Source: Pseudeuparius sepicola
Lineage: Eukaryota > Arthropoda > Insecta > Coleoptera > Anthribidae
Assembly: GCA_963920635.1 (NCBI GenBank)
Contig: OY987304.1
Location: 32,674,365 to 32,738,364 of the forward strand
Direction: 5' to 3'
Length of the DNA: 64,000 bases
In this document: in pieces, positions 1-13,600 of the stretch
How positions within the stretch are numbered: position 1 is the first letter of the stretch
How the letters are laid out: each line of letters starts with the position of its first letter
Made by a program: the position numbers and the translations under genes
Notes under the pieces: model-generated
The model's input: only the letters and a program-made list of their open reading frames with translations
The model's database searches: none
Told to the model about the DNA's origin: nothing

Positions 1-1109
1 AACTCGAAGTTTTTTGTTATTTACATCTTATGTGAACTCAATCCGGGGACACACGGTATAGGATAGGGTTTGGAATAAGGATCCCTAAATTTTTTGAAAA
101 ATCTCATGAAAAAACGGTTTCCTATTTAAAAAATAACATTTTAGGCCAAAGGGTTCAATTTTACCACTGGTTGAAATTTTCATATCAGTACGTAACATGA
201 CATCATGTAATTCCTGAGAATAACTTATATTTTTTACTTTGTTATCTGTTGTGTAATAAATGACAAATAACTATAAAAATAAAAAAATAATAAACTTGTT
301 TATTTATATAACTATCTTTCATTTTTAGGATGTCAATTTTATATGGTAATGTTCTAATTTTGAGAAATATCTGAAGATGGTAATCTGGAAAATAGAAAGA
401 AATAAAGGTTCTGTTAATTTTTAAGAAACACCTGTTAATTTTTAAGAAACACCCTGCACCTATATGGTAATATTATTATTTATTTTGAAACATTAATTCC
501 CTCAAAACATAATGTATGCTATAATATTGGGCTAAATTCGGAAACTCTCTTCAACCTTTAAAAAATTATAATAAATAGGTTGTAACAAAACTTTGTTTTA
601 CGAGTAGGGGGATTCTGGAGTGACAATAATTAACAGGCGAAATTCCGTGCAGTACACTTTAATGGAAATTGAGAGCGTTTACCCCTGGTTTCAATAGTCT
701 AGAAATTAATAACTAAGTAAACCATAATGATGCCATGATAGTAATAGGTACATACCTATAGTCGCACAGAACCAAAAAAAGACTCACCTAAAATGTTATA
801 TATACCCAAAATTAGTGCTAGGTAGGTATTGCAGATAATATTTTGGCAACGGAACACAGGCTCACACTGTTAAACACCTCGATTCAGTTCGAAATCAAGG
901 TTGTGTATAAAGTGGCAAAATATTGGTAAAAACCCGCGTAAAAATACCATATACTAGTAGTTTCCAAATTGAAATAGGGAAGCAAACGAAACGGAGGAAA
1001 GGATAAACTGCTTTGGTTACAAGGTAACATTATTTTGTAACAAACAGTAACTAAAGGCGATCATTTATTAATTTCATAGGTTCTCCTAAATTCATCAGAC
1101 CGAAATAAA
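1..1109. other. AT-rich upstream flank, no gene seen
   Basis: I see no coding signal here. The only structure is a short tandem duplication at about 411-452, in which a 21-bp unit containing TTTTTAAGAAACAC occurs twice. Confidence 0.5.
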
Positions 1110-1270
1110 AAAGCGTGTTCGCGCAGATTCGTTCCCTCAGCAATTTCACCATTGACCCACACACCGCGCTTCAGGTGGACTCTCGGTCGGTTTCAGTTTT
1201 CAGTCGCGCGCCGATATTCGCTGAAAGCTGAAGCTTAACGCCATGCTTCAAACACTGCGCGCACTTTACG
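1110..1270 (+). promoter_or_regulatory. Probable promoter / 5' UTR start of the SMPDL3-like gene
   Basis: This is a CpG-rich patch in otherwise AT-rich DNA, 260-420 bases upstream of the start codon at 1532. It contains two overlapping TCAGT initiator-like pentamers (GTTTCAGTTTTCAGTCGCG) of the kind used as arthropod transcription start sites. I see no convincing TATA box or downstream promoter element. Assignment as a promoter is inference from position and composition. Confidence 0.4.
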
Positions 1271-1531
1271 CGAAATTACAAATTTTTTTAAATATTTTTG
1301 AGTACATGTAGAGGGAAATTTAACTATCGGTTTTAAATAAATAGGTACTTTTTATACAAGTTAATTTTCTTCATTAAGAATAATAGTCTTACTTATTTTG
1401 TAAAATCATAATTATTTAAAATCTTTATTTACCTACATCAATAAGTTTTCAATGAATATACTATTATAATATTTGGAAATATCAAATTTAAAAAATGTAA
1501 GAAAAAGAGTGTTTATAATAATTTTTTGAAA

Positions 1532-1616
1532 ATGCGGGAAATACATTTTTGGTGCTTATGTCTGTTTTGCGTAGTATTTTCTGTGCTAGCGAGAAGGGAA
1601 AACTACGACAAAATTG
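1532..1616 (+). CDS. SMPDL3-like gene, exon 1 (start codon and signal peptide)
   Basis: ATG at 1532 follows an A-rich context (GAAAATG). The exon encodes 28 codons plus one base: a hydrophobic signal peptide (MREIHFWCLCLFCVVFSVLA) and then RRENYDKI. It ends ATT-G before the strong donor GTAAGT at 1617. The leftover G plus GC from exon 2 makes a Gly codon, giving the family-typical junction KIGYFWHITD. The exact phase match and signal peptide make this the natural first coding exon. It is too short to appear as a long ORF. Confidence 0.85.
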
Positions 1617-4600
1617 GTAAGTGTTAAATACTTAGCAGAGAATTCTCGTCTGAAAGGTACAATTTCTTTTAGTGAATCGGTTAAATTTTGTCGAAAAATA
1701 AAGGTTCTCCATGGAGCTTCGAAAAAGTAAGAAATAAGAATGATTTTATTTCATAAAAAAAACTTCACGGGTGCTGCATATTTTCTGTTTGCTCAAAATC
1801 GTAGTCAAAAACACTATCGCAGGACTCGGTAAACCTGCAAGGAAACTTCGATTTTAGAACGACTTACCTACGTAGCCTATTAGTATCGAATTACAATAAA
1901 CAAACACAAATCACAATATAAAAATACATTCCTTTAAAGTTATGGATTTATAGCGAAAGTTCTGTATATCTGTTTTTAATGGTCCGTGGGCGGCTTGCGT
2001 TCTCCAAACAAAGAAGTCTTAAATAAATAAGTTGGAGGTTGGGGTTTCATAAAAAATATTGACAAAGTGATAGTTAAAATTTACGGCTGTACGTTGACTA
2101 TATCATTTTTGCTAAATGAATTTTGTACTCTGCTTTTTGTCAATTTGGTAGTTAATTTTGTGATAAAACGGTCTAGTTTTATGTTTTATCTCAATAGCAA
2201 TAAAAATGGAAGGGAAAATTAAAGCGCAAGTGGTTTCTTATGTAAGATATAGGTACCTCGAAGGTCACGTTGAACGTTGAATTTCACATTCTCGTAACTT
2301 TGAATCATCCTTTATGTTATATAAGTGGTCAAAATAACCAAAACAAAGAAAAAATTTTTTTCTAAAAATTAAACATGAAACGCAGTCTACACACCATCGT
2401 GTGTGATATAGCTAGGTACATAGCTACTATTATTTTATATTAAATTGATTCACTAAATTTTCGCGCTAAATTCTATCATAGAACATTAAGATCTTTATTT
2501 TATAGTAAACAACAATATTTCCGAGGCTCTCCTAAATCTTGTTCGAAAGCTATAGTTTGGAGCAGAGCAGTTACAATCAAATAATAAGGGTGTATGAAAC
2601 AAAAACTAAATTCTGGCTAGCGGAATTTCGAGACCAGATAAACAGCTTGATATTAAGTATTATTTACAAATGATTCTAAAGTAGATACAAATTTTCTCCG
2701 TTTCCAAGGGCTGATAGGTAATAATAAAAATAAAATTCACAGACCTCGCATCTTACGCGAATATCTTAAGGGTATTGAAAATATCAGATTTTTATAAGAA
2801 TAATAAGAGTAAATAAATTTTACACATTCGCTGCAAGTGCACCTATGGCAAATTTTCAACTAGAAAACACGTAAATTTTGTATTTTTTTCATTTATTTCT
2901 CGCAATAAAAAAATGCAGCTTCCAACCAAGTGCCCCATCTTGTAATAACAGGTTGAGGTGGAAGAGGAGTGTTTGGTAGTTTTTCTTTGTAGAACTGAAC
3001 CCTTATAGGCGCTTTAAGGAAGACTTTTTTGTGTTGGAAATTAAACTATTTACAAGCGGAAAATGTTTCCTAATTTCCTCAGCAACCCTATTTAAAGCAT
3101 GAGCAAGGCATGTTACACGTATCAATTTCGGATAAAAGATTTTCAAATTTTGCCCGGCTCTTACCATGTACGGTGCTGCATCTGACAAAACGAGCAAAAA
3201 ATTATCGGAAGGAACAGGTGTAGGAAGAAAAAATTTTGATAATTCCTCTTGAACAAATCTGGTCACTGTCAATGCATTCGTTTTTTCTAATTCTTTAGGA
3301 GGAAGGAGGTAACATTTTGGTAAACTCTCGCCGCTAGGAACTCCAATCAATAAGTGAGCAATATAACGTCCTCTTGAATAGGTGGTTTCATCGATACATA
3401 TGTAAAAATATTTGTGTCGAATTTTTTTTTTAATTTCCTCGATTACCTCCGAATACAAGGAACCTACGTCGTTTCTTCGTAGTGTTGTTTCACTTGGGAC
3501 ATTAAATTTGCAATACTTCTGGAGAAAAGAAGTGAAGTTTTGATTACGTAGCTTTGACAACGGAATATTTGACTACATCATTGCACGACATAGGTCTCGG
3601 TTAAAGATGTCTTTTTCATTTGGCTCCTTATTTTTGGACATTGGTTGGAAACATTGTGTTAATGTCGGTTGTGGCACATCTCCAGATTTCATCTTTCTCA
3701 ATTTGGCAATATGAGTTGAAGTTTTCACATGTTGGTCTACTTGGAATTTTTTATCGCTGGAATCTGCAATGAAAGAAAAATTGAATTATTAAACTGAATA
3801 TCAGTAGATCCGTAGGTAGGAACTTCGATAGAAATGTTAAACGAAAGTGTCGTGATTCCTGAGTGCCCCAATGGTTCGAAATCGGTTTATATATTATATG
3901 TTATTTTTCTATATAAAAAAATATACAAACGAATAAAAAATATATGGGGTTCCATAATATAGGTATCCCAAAAAGAATTTAACTTTCGAACGATTTTGCA
4001 CCAATGGTACACCCTGTATACTGAATATTCAAAAACTATACTTACAATTTAACGCACGCAGAACAGTAGACTTTTCCCATATATATTCTTAGTTCTTTGT
4101 ATGGCTTAATCCACGCTGACGTACTATTGACTTTGGGCATTTTACTTAGTAAAATACAACAACTCCCAACAAAAAACAAATACAAATCGAGGCCAACGTG
4201 ATCATTTCAAAAGCAGAATCAGAAATAAAGTGCAGAAATGGATTATCCTTAGTATATAAATATTTAACTATCTATAATTTATTCTGTCGTTTTCAATAAT
4301 TGTACTTTATTAAATAGGTATAAATACCTACTTTATTCGTTTTCAGATCACGAGGATTAGGGCCCATAAAATTATAATTTACCTATATTTATTTTGGGAA
4401 AACCATAGGTACCTACCTAGACACCGACCCCTGTTCCCAAAAATGAATGAAACGCCTGCCAAAGATTTAAATAATCCTAAATTCTTTCAATTATGCACAA
4501 GATGCCATATTTTAAGGATATATGCAAATATTTAAAAAATGCATATAATATGCAAAATATGCGTGTTGCATATTTGGGTTACTCTAGTCATGAATAAATT

Positions 4601-7600
4601 TTTACTAATAAGTAGTATAATAATACATAATACAATACAATAACACTTACTTATTTTATTTTACACGTCACTAATTGGGGTGGGAGGCCAACGATAAAGA
4701 CAGGCCACGGCGCTTACGCATAATCGCGTAGTCACGTGACCAACTTAGTCCTATAATAATGAAAGGCATTTTTGGAGATAAGTAGAAAAAACAAATTTCG
4801 TAACAATTTGGCAAGTTTTCTTTCATCTATTACATTATTGGTTTTGTGCATCCAAGCTTTCTCTAATTGTTTTTTCAAAATTTTCAACCTGCCTCAGCTG
4901 TTTTAGGCTGAGAGTTAAACGGCACTGCACTCACAATATTTTGGCACATTCTCAAGAATTGTTAGGACATCACCTTCCTTTAGCTTAAGTGATATTCTCT
5001 ATAGGTATTTTCCTCCCACAACACATTTGTTCACGTTAATTGTTTCACTTTCTTGAAAATGTGTTAGCCACACATAATTAAGGGTTTTTTAGATATTAAA
5101 TCACAGTTGTAATTTGACGAATCCATTTTTGGCGGAAATTTTCATCCCGAGGCAAAGCAAATGTTGTTATGGCGACACTTTCTTCCTGGCTTTTGTAAAA
5201 TGTATAAATATAATATAAACAGACCCAATATTTGACATTAAGGTTATTTTTTACGCAATAAAAATGTAAACTAACCTCAGTAGGTATACTGTAAATATTG
5301 ACGAGGTCTCAGTTGATCGGCAGCGAGAAAGCCCATATCAGGGCGTAGGTCGACAACGAAAATCCTCGAGTACGTTACAACACTGATTTATTTCGCACTA
5401 GGTGAATGGTGAATACAATAAATACACAAACCCGAACGTGGTCAACGGGAACGGCTTCCAGCCACCCGGACCGTCTGAACTCGCGGATCTCCCGTAAGAA
5501 GTTCACTCCTCTGTGTCTCAGGCTCCACTGTCCAATACTAATACTGTCCCATGTCCATAATAGTCCATTCTGGGTTCCCTATTCTGTGGTTCGGGCGTCG
5601 CGTCGCGTCGGTGCGAGCGGCACCAATACTCTTGGACGGCACAATTACCACCCAGACACCCAGAGGCCATAATAACACCTGGGCGGTTCCCATCCGCCAG
5701 GACACACGCGCACTAGACACAAACTTGTTTCTAAAATATAAACTAAGACGTTTAAAAACACTTTAAACATTGAAAACTTCTCAAAACCTAAGCTGCCGCT
5801 TTCAGTTATGTGACAAATGACATGTAACGTCTGACTAAGATGGTCACGTGATTTTTGTGCGCCAGGGCCTGTCTTTATAGTAGGCCTTGCTAGAACCCCG
5901 TATGACTAAAAGAAAGACTCGACCCGAGAAACTTCAAAATTCCATCTAACATATTTTGACGTAAAAGTCATGCTTGATGATGTAACAAAAATTTAAAATA
6001 GAGTAGGTATGTAGAGTAAAACGCGAAACTATTTTAAAAAATGATGTCATTGATTATTCTGCTACCAGCATTACCTTTGGGCATAGAAGAGTATACTCCG
6101 GAGTATATTCAGCATAATATATTTCTAATTCACCTAAAGGAAGATTATCTCACATACACTAGGTACTATACCCCGATTACCGTAAGAAGTCCCGATTTTG
6201 TCAGATGACATTCTCCACAAAATCCCTAGGAATTTTTTGTTAACGATGGGTATAACATTGGTATATGTGTCTCAACTAGTTAATGACGTCACTCATTGAT
6301 TTATGATGTGAAAAGATACCCAAGTGATACGAAAAAAAGAACATAATAAAATAAAAACCCTATTGCAATTACGATTATACGGCTACAAATAAAAATAACT
6401 ATGACTACCACTCATTTTAATAATAATTTCAAACGTCATGAAAACACTTTCATTTTGGTATTTTGGTATAATCACATACTTGCGACAGCGTCTATGGTGC
6501 GTACTCAGGCAAATTTTATTTCGGTGTTGTGAAAGTGACAGTGAAGGTTTTCCGGATCGTTGAAAAAGGTTTAAACTTTGGGCAGTGAAAATATGCGTGG
6601 GTTTTGTACGTTTCGTGAGTTTTACCGTTATCTGTGTTGTTCTTGTTCGTGTTATTAGTCGTAATTCATTGTGGAAATGGGCTCGTTACTGACCTGCACT
6701 TATGACCCGGTTTCATTTTTTGCTGCATTGATGCCAACTTAGGATGGCGAAATTACCAATTGACAGTCCCTGTAAGGACTTCTTAAAATAATTTTACTAT
6801 ATTTCGATTGGGTGATTATTACACGGCTAGCTATGATTTTTTTAAAGGACCAATTTTCAGAATATCATATTAGGCATTCCTTTAAAAACAAAATGGATAG
6901 TGCCATCGAATTGGCTATAGCCCAAAATCTTTAGTACAAAATATCAGTACTCCAAGTTATACAGGGCCTTCATAAAGTGGGGCCGAAATTAAAAAAAAAA
7001 GATTTTCCAGGGTATCCTGCAGGTTGGTGACCTTTTTTCAAATCAATTAAGCTTTGTCTAAGGTATTATTGTACGTAGTATAGCTAGTCTAGCTCATACA
7101 GGGTGTTTATAAAAAAATCAAATTTGACAAAAACATCATCACTTATTGAAAAAAACATTTACATTAGCCCTCTACGTAACTGTCAAATATATTGACGCTG
7201 TCGTTTTTCTTTCACGGCATTCATGGCACACCTGATTTGATTGATATGTTCCAACCTGATGAATAAAGCATAACAATTAAAGATGGAGGATAATGCCTCC
7301 AATTGTAAGGAAATATTAAAGCGAAGTATATTTTTCCAAGGGGGACCGACAGAACGACACCTTGTATATATGTATATATTAAATTGTCTCCTGGGTGGAT
7401 TTAAATGCTTGAAAAAATATTGATGTTCTGTCTCATATTTAATATTTCAAAAGTACCTACCTACTCTGGCCATTTTAGTAGCAATATTTCATGTAATCAC
7501 CCATAGGTATTTCTTACCTAATATAATCAAATCAAATTTGGGGGTCCACCTGAACTCATTCTATTATTTATCACAGTTCCTCAGATAAAAACGTTCGTAT

Positions 7601-10600
7601 TCTTACATTTTTTCTTTTACAGGCTATTTTTGGCACATCACTGATATCCATTATGATGCCCACTACAATTTTCATGGTAGATCAAACAAAGGTAAGTAGG
7701 TATTGTTAGGTTTACAGGTTGTTTCTCTGTTGTCTTTAAAGGTCAGTTTATATTCTCGTTCGGGTTATCCTGTTTCATGCCAAGCGAACTTTTAAATCAA
7801 ATTTCACAAACGAGTGGTTTCACTTAAATTCACTATGGTTGGTTGCGATGGGGATCTACGGTATTACTCTTTAATATACAGTGTATTCCATCTTAATTGT
7901 GAACATACTGGTAAAATTTTTGTTTATGAGATCTTCGAGTGCTTCTTTTTCTGTTATGATGGGAGGGGGGAAGATCCTCTCTGGGAGCATTTCACATCCC
8001 ACGAGTCTCTCAAACACGGCCCACTGCGACCATGTTTATAGGTAAACTTAAAATTGCAAAAAAATTATTAACGTTTTATTCGAAATATTCAGCGATACAT
8101 TTTTTTAGATTGAGACATAATGACATAATTAAATAATTACTGTTTGTTAAGTCGATAATCGATACTAAGAATTAATTTAATCAAGTTCTACACCTTTTCC
8201 ACATGTAATTCAGAAAACATCAATTGAAATTCAGATTAGTCAAATGAATTTCAGAATAGGTCAGATGTAATTCAGAAATATCAGTTGTAATTCAGAAAAC
8301 GTCAAATGTAATTCAGATTTGTCAATTGTAATTCAGAAAGCGTCAAATGTAATTCAGATTCGTTAAATGAAATTCAGAAAAGGTCAAATGTAATTCAGAT
8401 TTGTCAATTGTAATTCAGAAAGCGTCAGATGTAATTCAGAAAGTGTCAGATGTAATTCAGAAACGATCACATGTAATTCAGATTCGTCAATTCAATTTCG
8501 GAATAGATCAAATGTAATTCAGAATGCATCAATTGTAATTCAGAAAGTGTCATTTGTGATTCAGAACTTCCACTTTTAATTTATTTCACAACACACTTCA
8601 TAGAGGGAGTTCTAAAAAATTTCAAATTAGTTGATAGATCTTATTATACATGGTGTCTACTTTTAAACCTATACAAATCCATAAAATTTTTATTTTTGGT
8701 GATAACCTCCTGGACTTTTTTTGTTTGGAAGGCCTTCAAAAACCTCTTCTTTTGACCTTCCTACCATTTATAATTTGAACAAAAAATATAAAGGGAGTTT
8801 CATTCTGCAGGATGCCAAAATAATTGAGCAAAATATTAATTTTAATAGAATCTGGCAAGTCGTGTGCCACGGAAGACCCACAAAATAGTTGAATGGTCAA
8901 TAGGGCACTCAAAGTTAGGGTGTGCAAAGATTCAATACAAAAATGAACTGGGTATTTTTTTCCGGGAAATTTCAATATGCTGAATTTTTTGAAACTTTAT
9001 ACCGGTTAAGTGTGCTCTGGAATTATTGAAAAATATTAATAAACACTAAAGTGATTTATTATTTTACAAAATGCCAACCAACAAATAAAAACAATTACAT
9101 TTATTGGTCCTTCCTCAAGAAAATCACTGTCTAAGGTGATACATATTTTCTATGTTTATGTAGTTGGTTTATAGTAGTGCCTGGAGCGGCTTTGATATAT
9201 TTTAGGTACTCGTTTTTTGATCCGTAGAAAGTATAAAATATAAAGATTTTATGGATTTGTATATATAGGTTTAAAAGTAGACACCATGTATAATAAGATA
9301 TATCTACTAATTTGAGTTTTTTTAGAACACCCTCTATGACGTGTTTTGTGAAAGTGGGGGTTCTGAATTACAAAGGACACTTTCTGAATTACAAATGACA
9401 CTTTCTGAATTACAACTGATGCTTTCTGAATTACATTTGATCTTTTCCGAAATTGAATTGACGAATCTGAATTACATGTGACCGTTTCTGAATTACATCT
9501 GAGGCTTTCTGAATTACAATTGACAAATCTGAATTACATTTGATCTTTTCTGAATTTCATTTAACGAATCTGAATTACATTTGACGCTTTCTGAATTACA
9601 ATTGACAAATCTGAATTACATTTGATGTTTTCTGAATTACATCTGATATTTCTGAATTACACCTGATATTTCTGAATTACATCTGACCTATTCTGAATTT
9701 GAATTGATGCTTTCTGAATTTCAAATGATGCTTTCTGAATTATAGTTGACGTATTCTGAATTACATATGGAAAAGTGTAGTAGATGAGTCAGGCGTAATG
9801 TGATATTTATTAAGAAATTTATGCAAAGTACACTTATTTAAAACAAAAAATGATTTCTACCAAACTTCCTTCTAACCTACAAGCCTTTATTTAACTTGCT
9901 TCGTGTCTTAGCAACTGAATTTTAAACCAGGTTTCTTTACGACCCCCTTGATATGGATATCATATGAACGGATTTGATGAGTAGAAAACGATAAGGTGAG
10001 TGACGTCATACTAAATCCAATATGGCGGTCGCCCCAAGATGACGCATAATCAATTTCCTCCCAACCTCCTTGACATTGGTATCAAATACTAGGTATACAA
10101 AAATCCCCAAAAAAAAAAACAAAAATCGTTTTTAAAAGCAAAGCTTTAAAAACGTGTCTTGAATTGTAAAGAAAAAATACATACTTCGGCATGTACTTGC
10201 GTATCAACCAATCACTGTCCAATAAAATTAATTGGTACCTACTTTTAGGAAAATTTCGTGCGATAAGATTTTTCATTTAAAAAAATGCTTGTCTCAATTT
10301 GGCATTGAATTACCTTAACGAAAACCTAAACTTATTTTATTCAATTTAGTACATGGCTTTAATAAAAGCTTGTTAGTAATAACGTCTTTATTTTTTAATT
10401 TTTTTTAATTATTAAATTCTTGACTAACAAATGTTATAAGGTAAAATTGTTACGTAACTATCGCTACATAAAATGGCGGTGTCAGATTTTCAATACAAAA
10501 AATTGCTAATAAACACCATCGTAGTAGGCCCTGTATGGGATACTTGTGGGATGTAAACTGCTTCCAGAGAGCATCTTCCCACCCGTCATGACGAAAAAAG

Positions 10601-13600
10601 AAGCACTCGAATATATCAAAACATAAAAAGTCGGTCCTATAAGCCACAGATGGCTTAAAAATCGAAATAATAGTAAATGGCACCCCCCTTTGTACAATAA
10701 TGTGGATATTTTTGTAGTAGGTACTGAATTGTAATGGTGTTAACAAAACATTTCGCTGTCTTCTTGCAACATAAATAACTATATTACACGTAAAATCGGC
10801 AAAAACAAACGAAAAACTTTTGTGAAAATTGAAGTACCTACCTACTCATTTTTATTATTATGACTGGTCGTAGAAAAAATAATATATGCTACTCTTATTA
10901 AATGGAAAAAGGTAGTAATCTGTCAAGGGACAAAAGGAACAATACCTATTAGTAATCTGTCAAGATTTTTTCTAATTTTTAGTTGGTTTTTGCCACACAC
11001 ATTTGAAACAAAACTGATTAAGGCACAACTTTTTCATGTGGCCACGAAAAAACACTGCTAAATAATGTCTAAAGCTTTTTCAACGCAGCTGGTTCAGATT
11101 TAACTTTAAACCAGCCGGAAGATTTCCTTAAGGTCATAATAAAGAGAAAAAAATAAAAATTAAACACATCAATCGACATGGTGAAATGATGGTGCTGTTT
11201 AGAGGTTGAAACTGATTTTTTTCGATTTTCGGTGAAACGTCACCTCCTAGTGGAAAATGCCCTACACAAAACGGCTCAATTAGCGAAATCTACGGAAATT
11301 TCTGGAACCGCTCTTGGAAATTGCGTGCTTTTTATTATTTCCCGATTTTTCGTGGGACCCGAAAGCATCCGAATCTCACCCGAAGACTCAGGAAGATTTA
11401 AAAATTTCCAGAGCCCCATAAGTATAGCTGCTGTTCGACAAAAAGAGCAATTTCTGACAATCTCGCAACATTTTAGGAATAGGTAATTTTTAGGTAGAGA
11501 ACGACACATAAAAAATATCCAATTTCTCTGGCTAAAAAAGCTTAATATCTTTCGACATCACTTCTTTAAAAATCTGAAAAAGTGTTAAACCTCTTAGTCA
11601 GACATCAATGCAAAAAGGTACAATTTCACAAAATTTCATGTAAATTGAGTTATTTTACGAGAGAAAAAATAAAAAAGCAAAAAATCGAAAATTAAAGGTA
11701 ATTTTGAAAAAATCATTATCAAACGAAGTTTTAGACAGCACCCTTATTTCACCATTTCAACCAATGTCCTATTTAATTTTTAATTTCTCTTTGTTATGAC
11801 TAATTTTTCCGGCTGGTCCTTGCCTGCTAATAATTTTATTTTTTCAAAAAATGTATTGGCAATAGGTAGTCTAAAATGATTAACATTAAAAGAACGAAAC
11901 TTTGAACGTTAAGTAAAAAAATAACTTCAACAACTTTATTTTCTGGGATATATCTTTCTCCTTTTTCAAAGAACATGTTACATCGAAGTGAAATGACAAT
12001 CTCTACATAGTTCAACTTTCAAAATAACAACGATTTCGTGCAACCAAGCAAAAGCTACACATTTTTAATTATTAGCTACTAGTTAAATCAATATAATCAA
12101 TACATTTGTTTATTTAGGTTAAATGAAGACTGAAATTATTACAAGAATACCTATTAACAAACTAGGATGTATTTTTTGTAGATACCTGTATAAATAAAGA
12201 AGGACGTTTTTGTGTTACATCAGGTAAAGGATAATCATATGAATCAAACGATAATTGGGAATCCATATGCTCCGGTAGCTTAGTTGGTTGGCGACAGTGG
12301 GAGTCCCGGGTTCGAGTCCCGACTAGAGCGAATTGTTCTCAACTGATTATCCTTTACCTGATATGCACAAGAACATCCCTCTTTATGAAATTATTGCATC
12401 GCTTCGGGAGAATTTTTCCGCAATCAAGATTTCATCCCGCGTTTCCCTCTTAATCAATTGGAGCTTTAGGCCTCTTGGAGAAATAAATAACAGAGAAAGC
12501 AGGCTGTGTTAGGCAAACAAACTTTTTGTTTTCGCAAGGAACGTGATTTTTTTACAGAAAAACGGAGAGGAAAAGTTTAACCCCACTATAGGGACCTGTG
12601 ATCTTTAAAAACATGGCTCTAGTGTACGTGGATATATAAACTTTATCAGACGGCATTTATTATATGCTACAATACATGCATCAGAAATTTTGCTGGAAGT
12701 ATTGAACATTAAAGGAGAAGTAAAGGTACGATAAATTATTGTACCTATAGCACTAAGTATTTATAGAAGCACATAATGGAGAATGGGTCACCTTAGTACC
12801 TATAGCAAGCGACAGGTGAAAATACCTGGGGAAAATACCTACTCAAAGTTGCCTTTGGCCGCGATATGTTAAAGCGAAATGAAACAAAAAAGGGGCAGGC
12901 TAAATCATTTTTATGGTCTAATAAATTCGGGAGATCGAATTGGGTTCGTTGAAACCATTGACGGGAAAATTTAAAAGCCACATTTGTCCATGAGGTATGG
13001 GGATAAAAAATCAACATAAAAGTGCTTAAAATACCAAAAACAGTATAAAGTGAAGGGTGCGTGTATAAAGGGTTTTCAGCCAAATTGGGAAATCATATTT
13101 AATGTTTTGCCATATTCGGGTTTGAATCTAGATTTTCGTTGAAGCTTAATTAATTAGTAATTAATAACATATAGTAATAGTCGAACGAGTTTCGTTCGTT
13201 TCGTTCGAGTATGCTAATAACATGCTGTAGCATTATTATAACATTTATATATATCCAGATTTGTCCTTAAGTTATCTACTATTTATAGAATTTCGTCCTG
13301 TACACAGGACGAAATTTTACTTCCAATTCGGTTCGTAAAGGTAGGTCTGCCAAAACGTGGCTTTTTAGCTTCAATAATTATTATTGGTTGGTTTAGCCAA
13401 ACGGTATCAGGAACTCTCTTTTTAATAACTGATTAGGTTAAACCGAGAGGGGGTCACGTGATCAGGATTTTGGCGTGGTACATATAGCTTTTAATTCTAA
13501 ATAAAAAAGTCCTCTTGCTTCTTTTTTTACAGGTTGCGGTGACTCAAATACTTAGTTATTTGTGTACCATAAGGTCCATAAGGCAGTAAAGTAAAGACAT

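Noticed and set aside
5406..5766. ORFs in the 1.2 kb element, copy A (and 21004-21384 in copy B)
   Set aside because: Small indels between the two copies shift the frames, so no conserved protein is supported.
8201..9768. Regularly spaced 20-bp repeats resembling a CRISPR array
   Set aside because: The repeats are short, diverged and mirrored in inverted arms of a eukaryotic transposon-like element; there are no unique spacers or cas genes.
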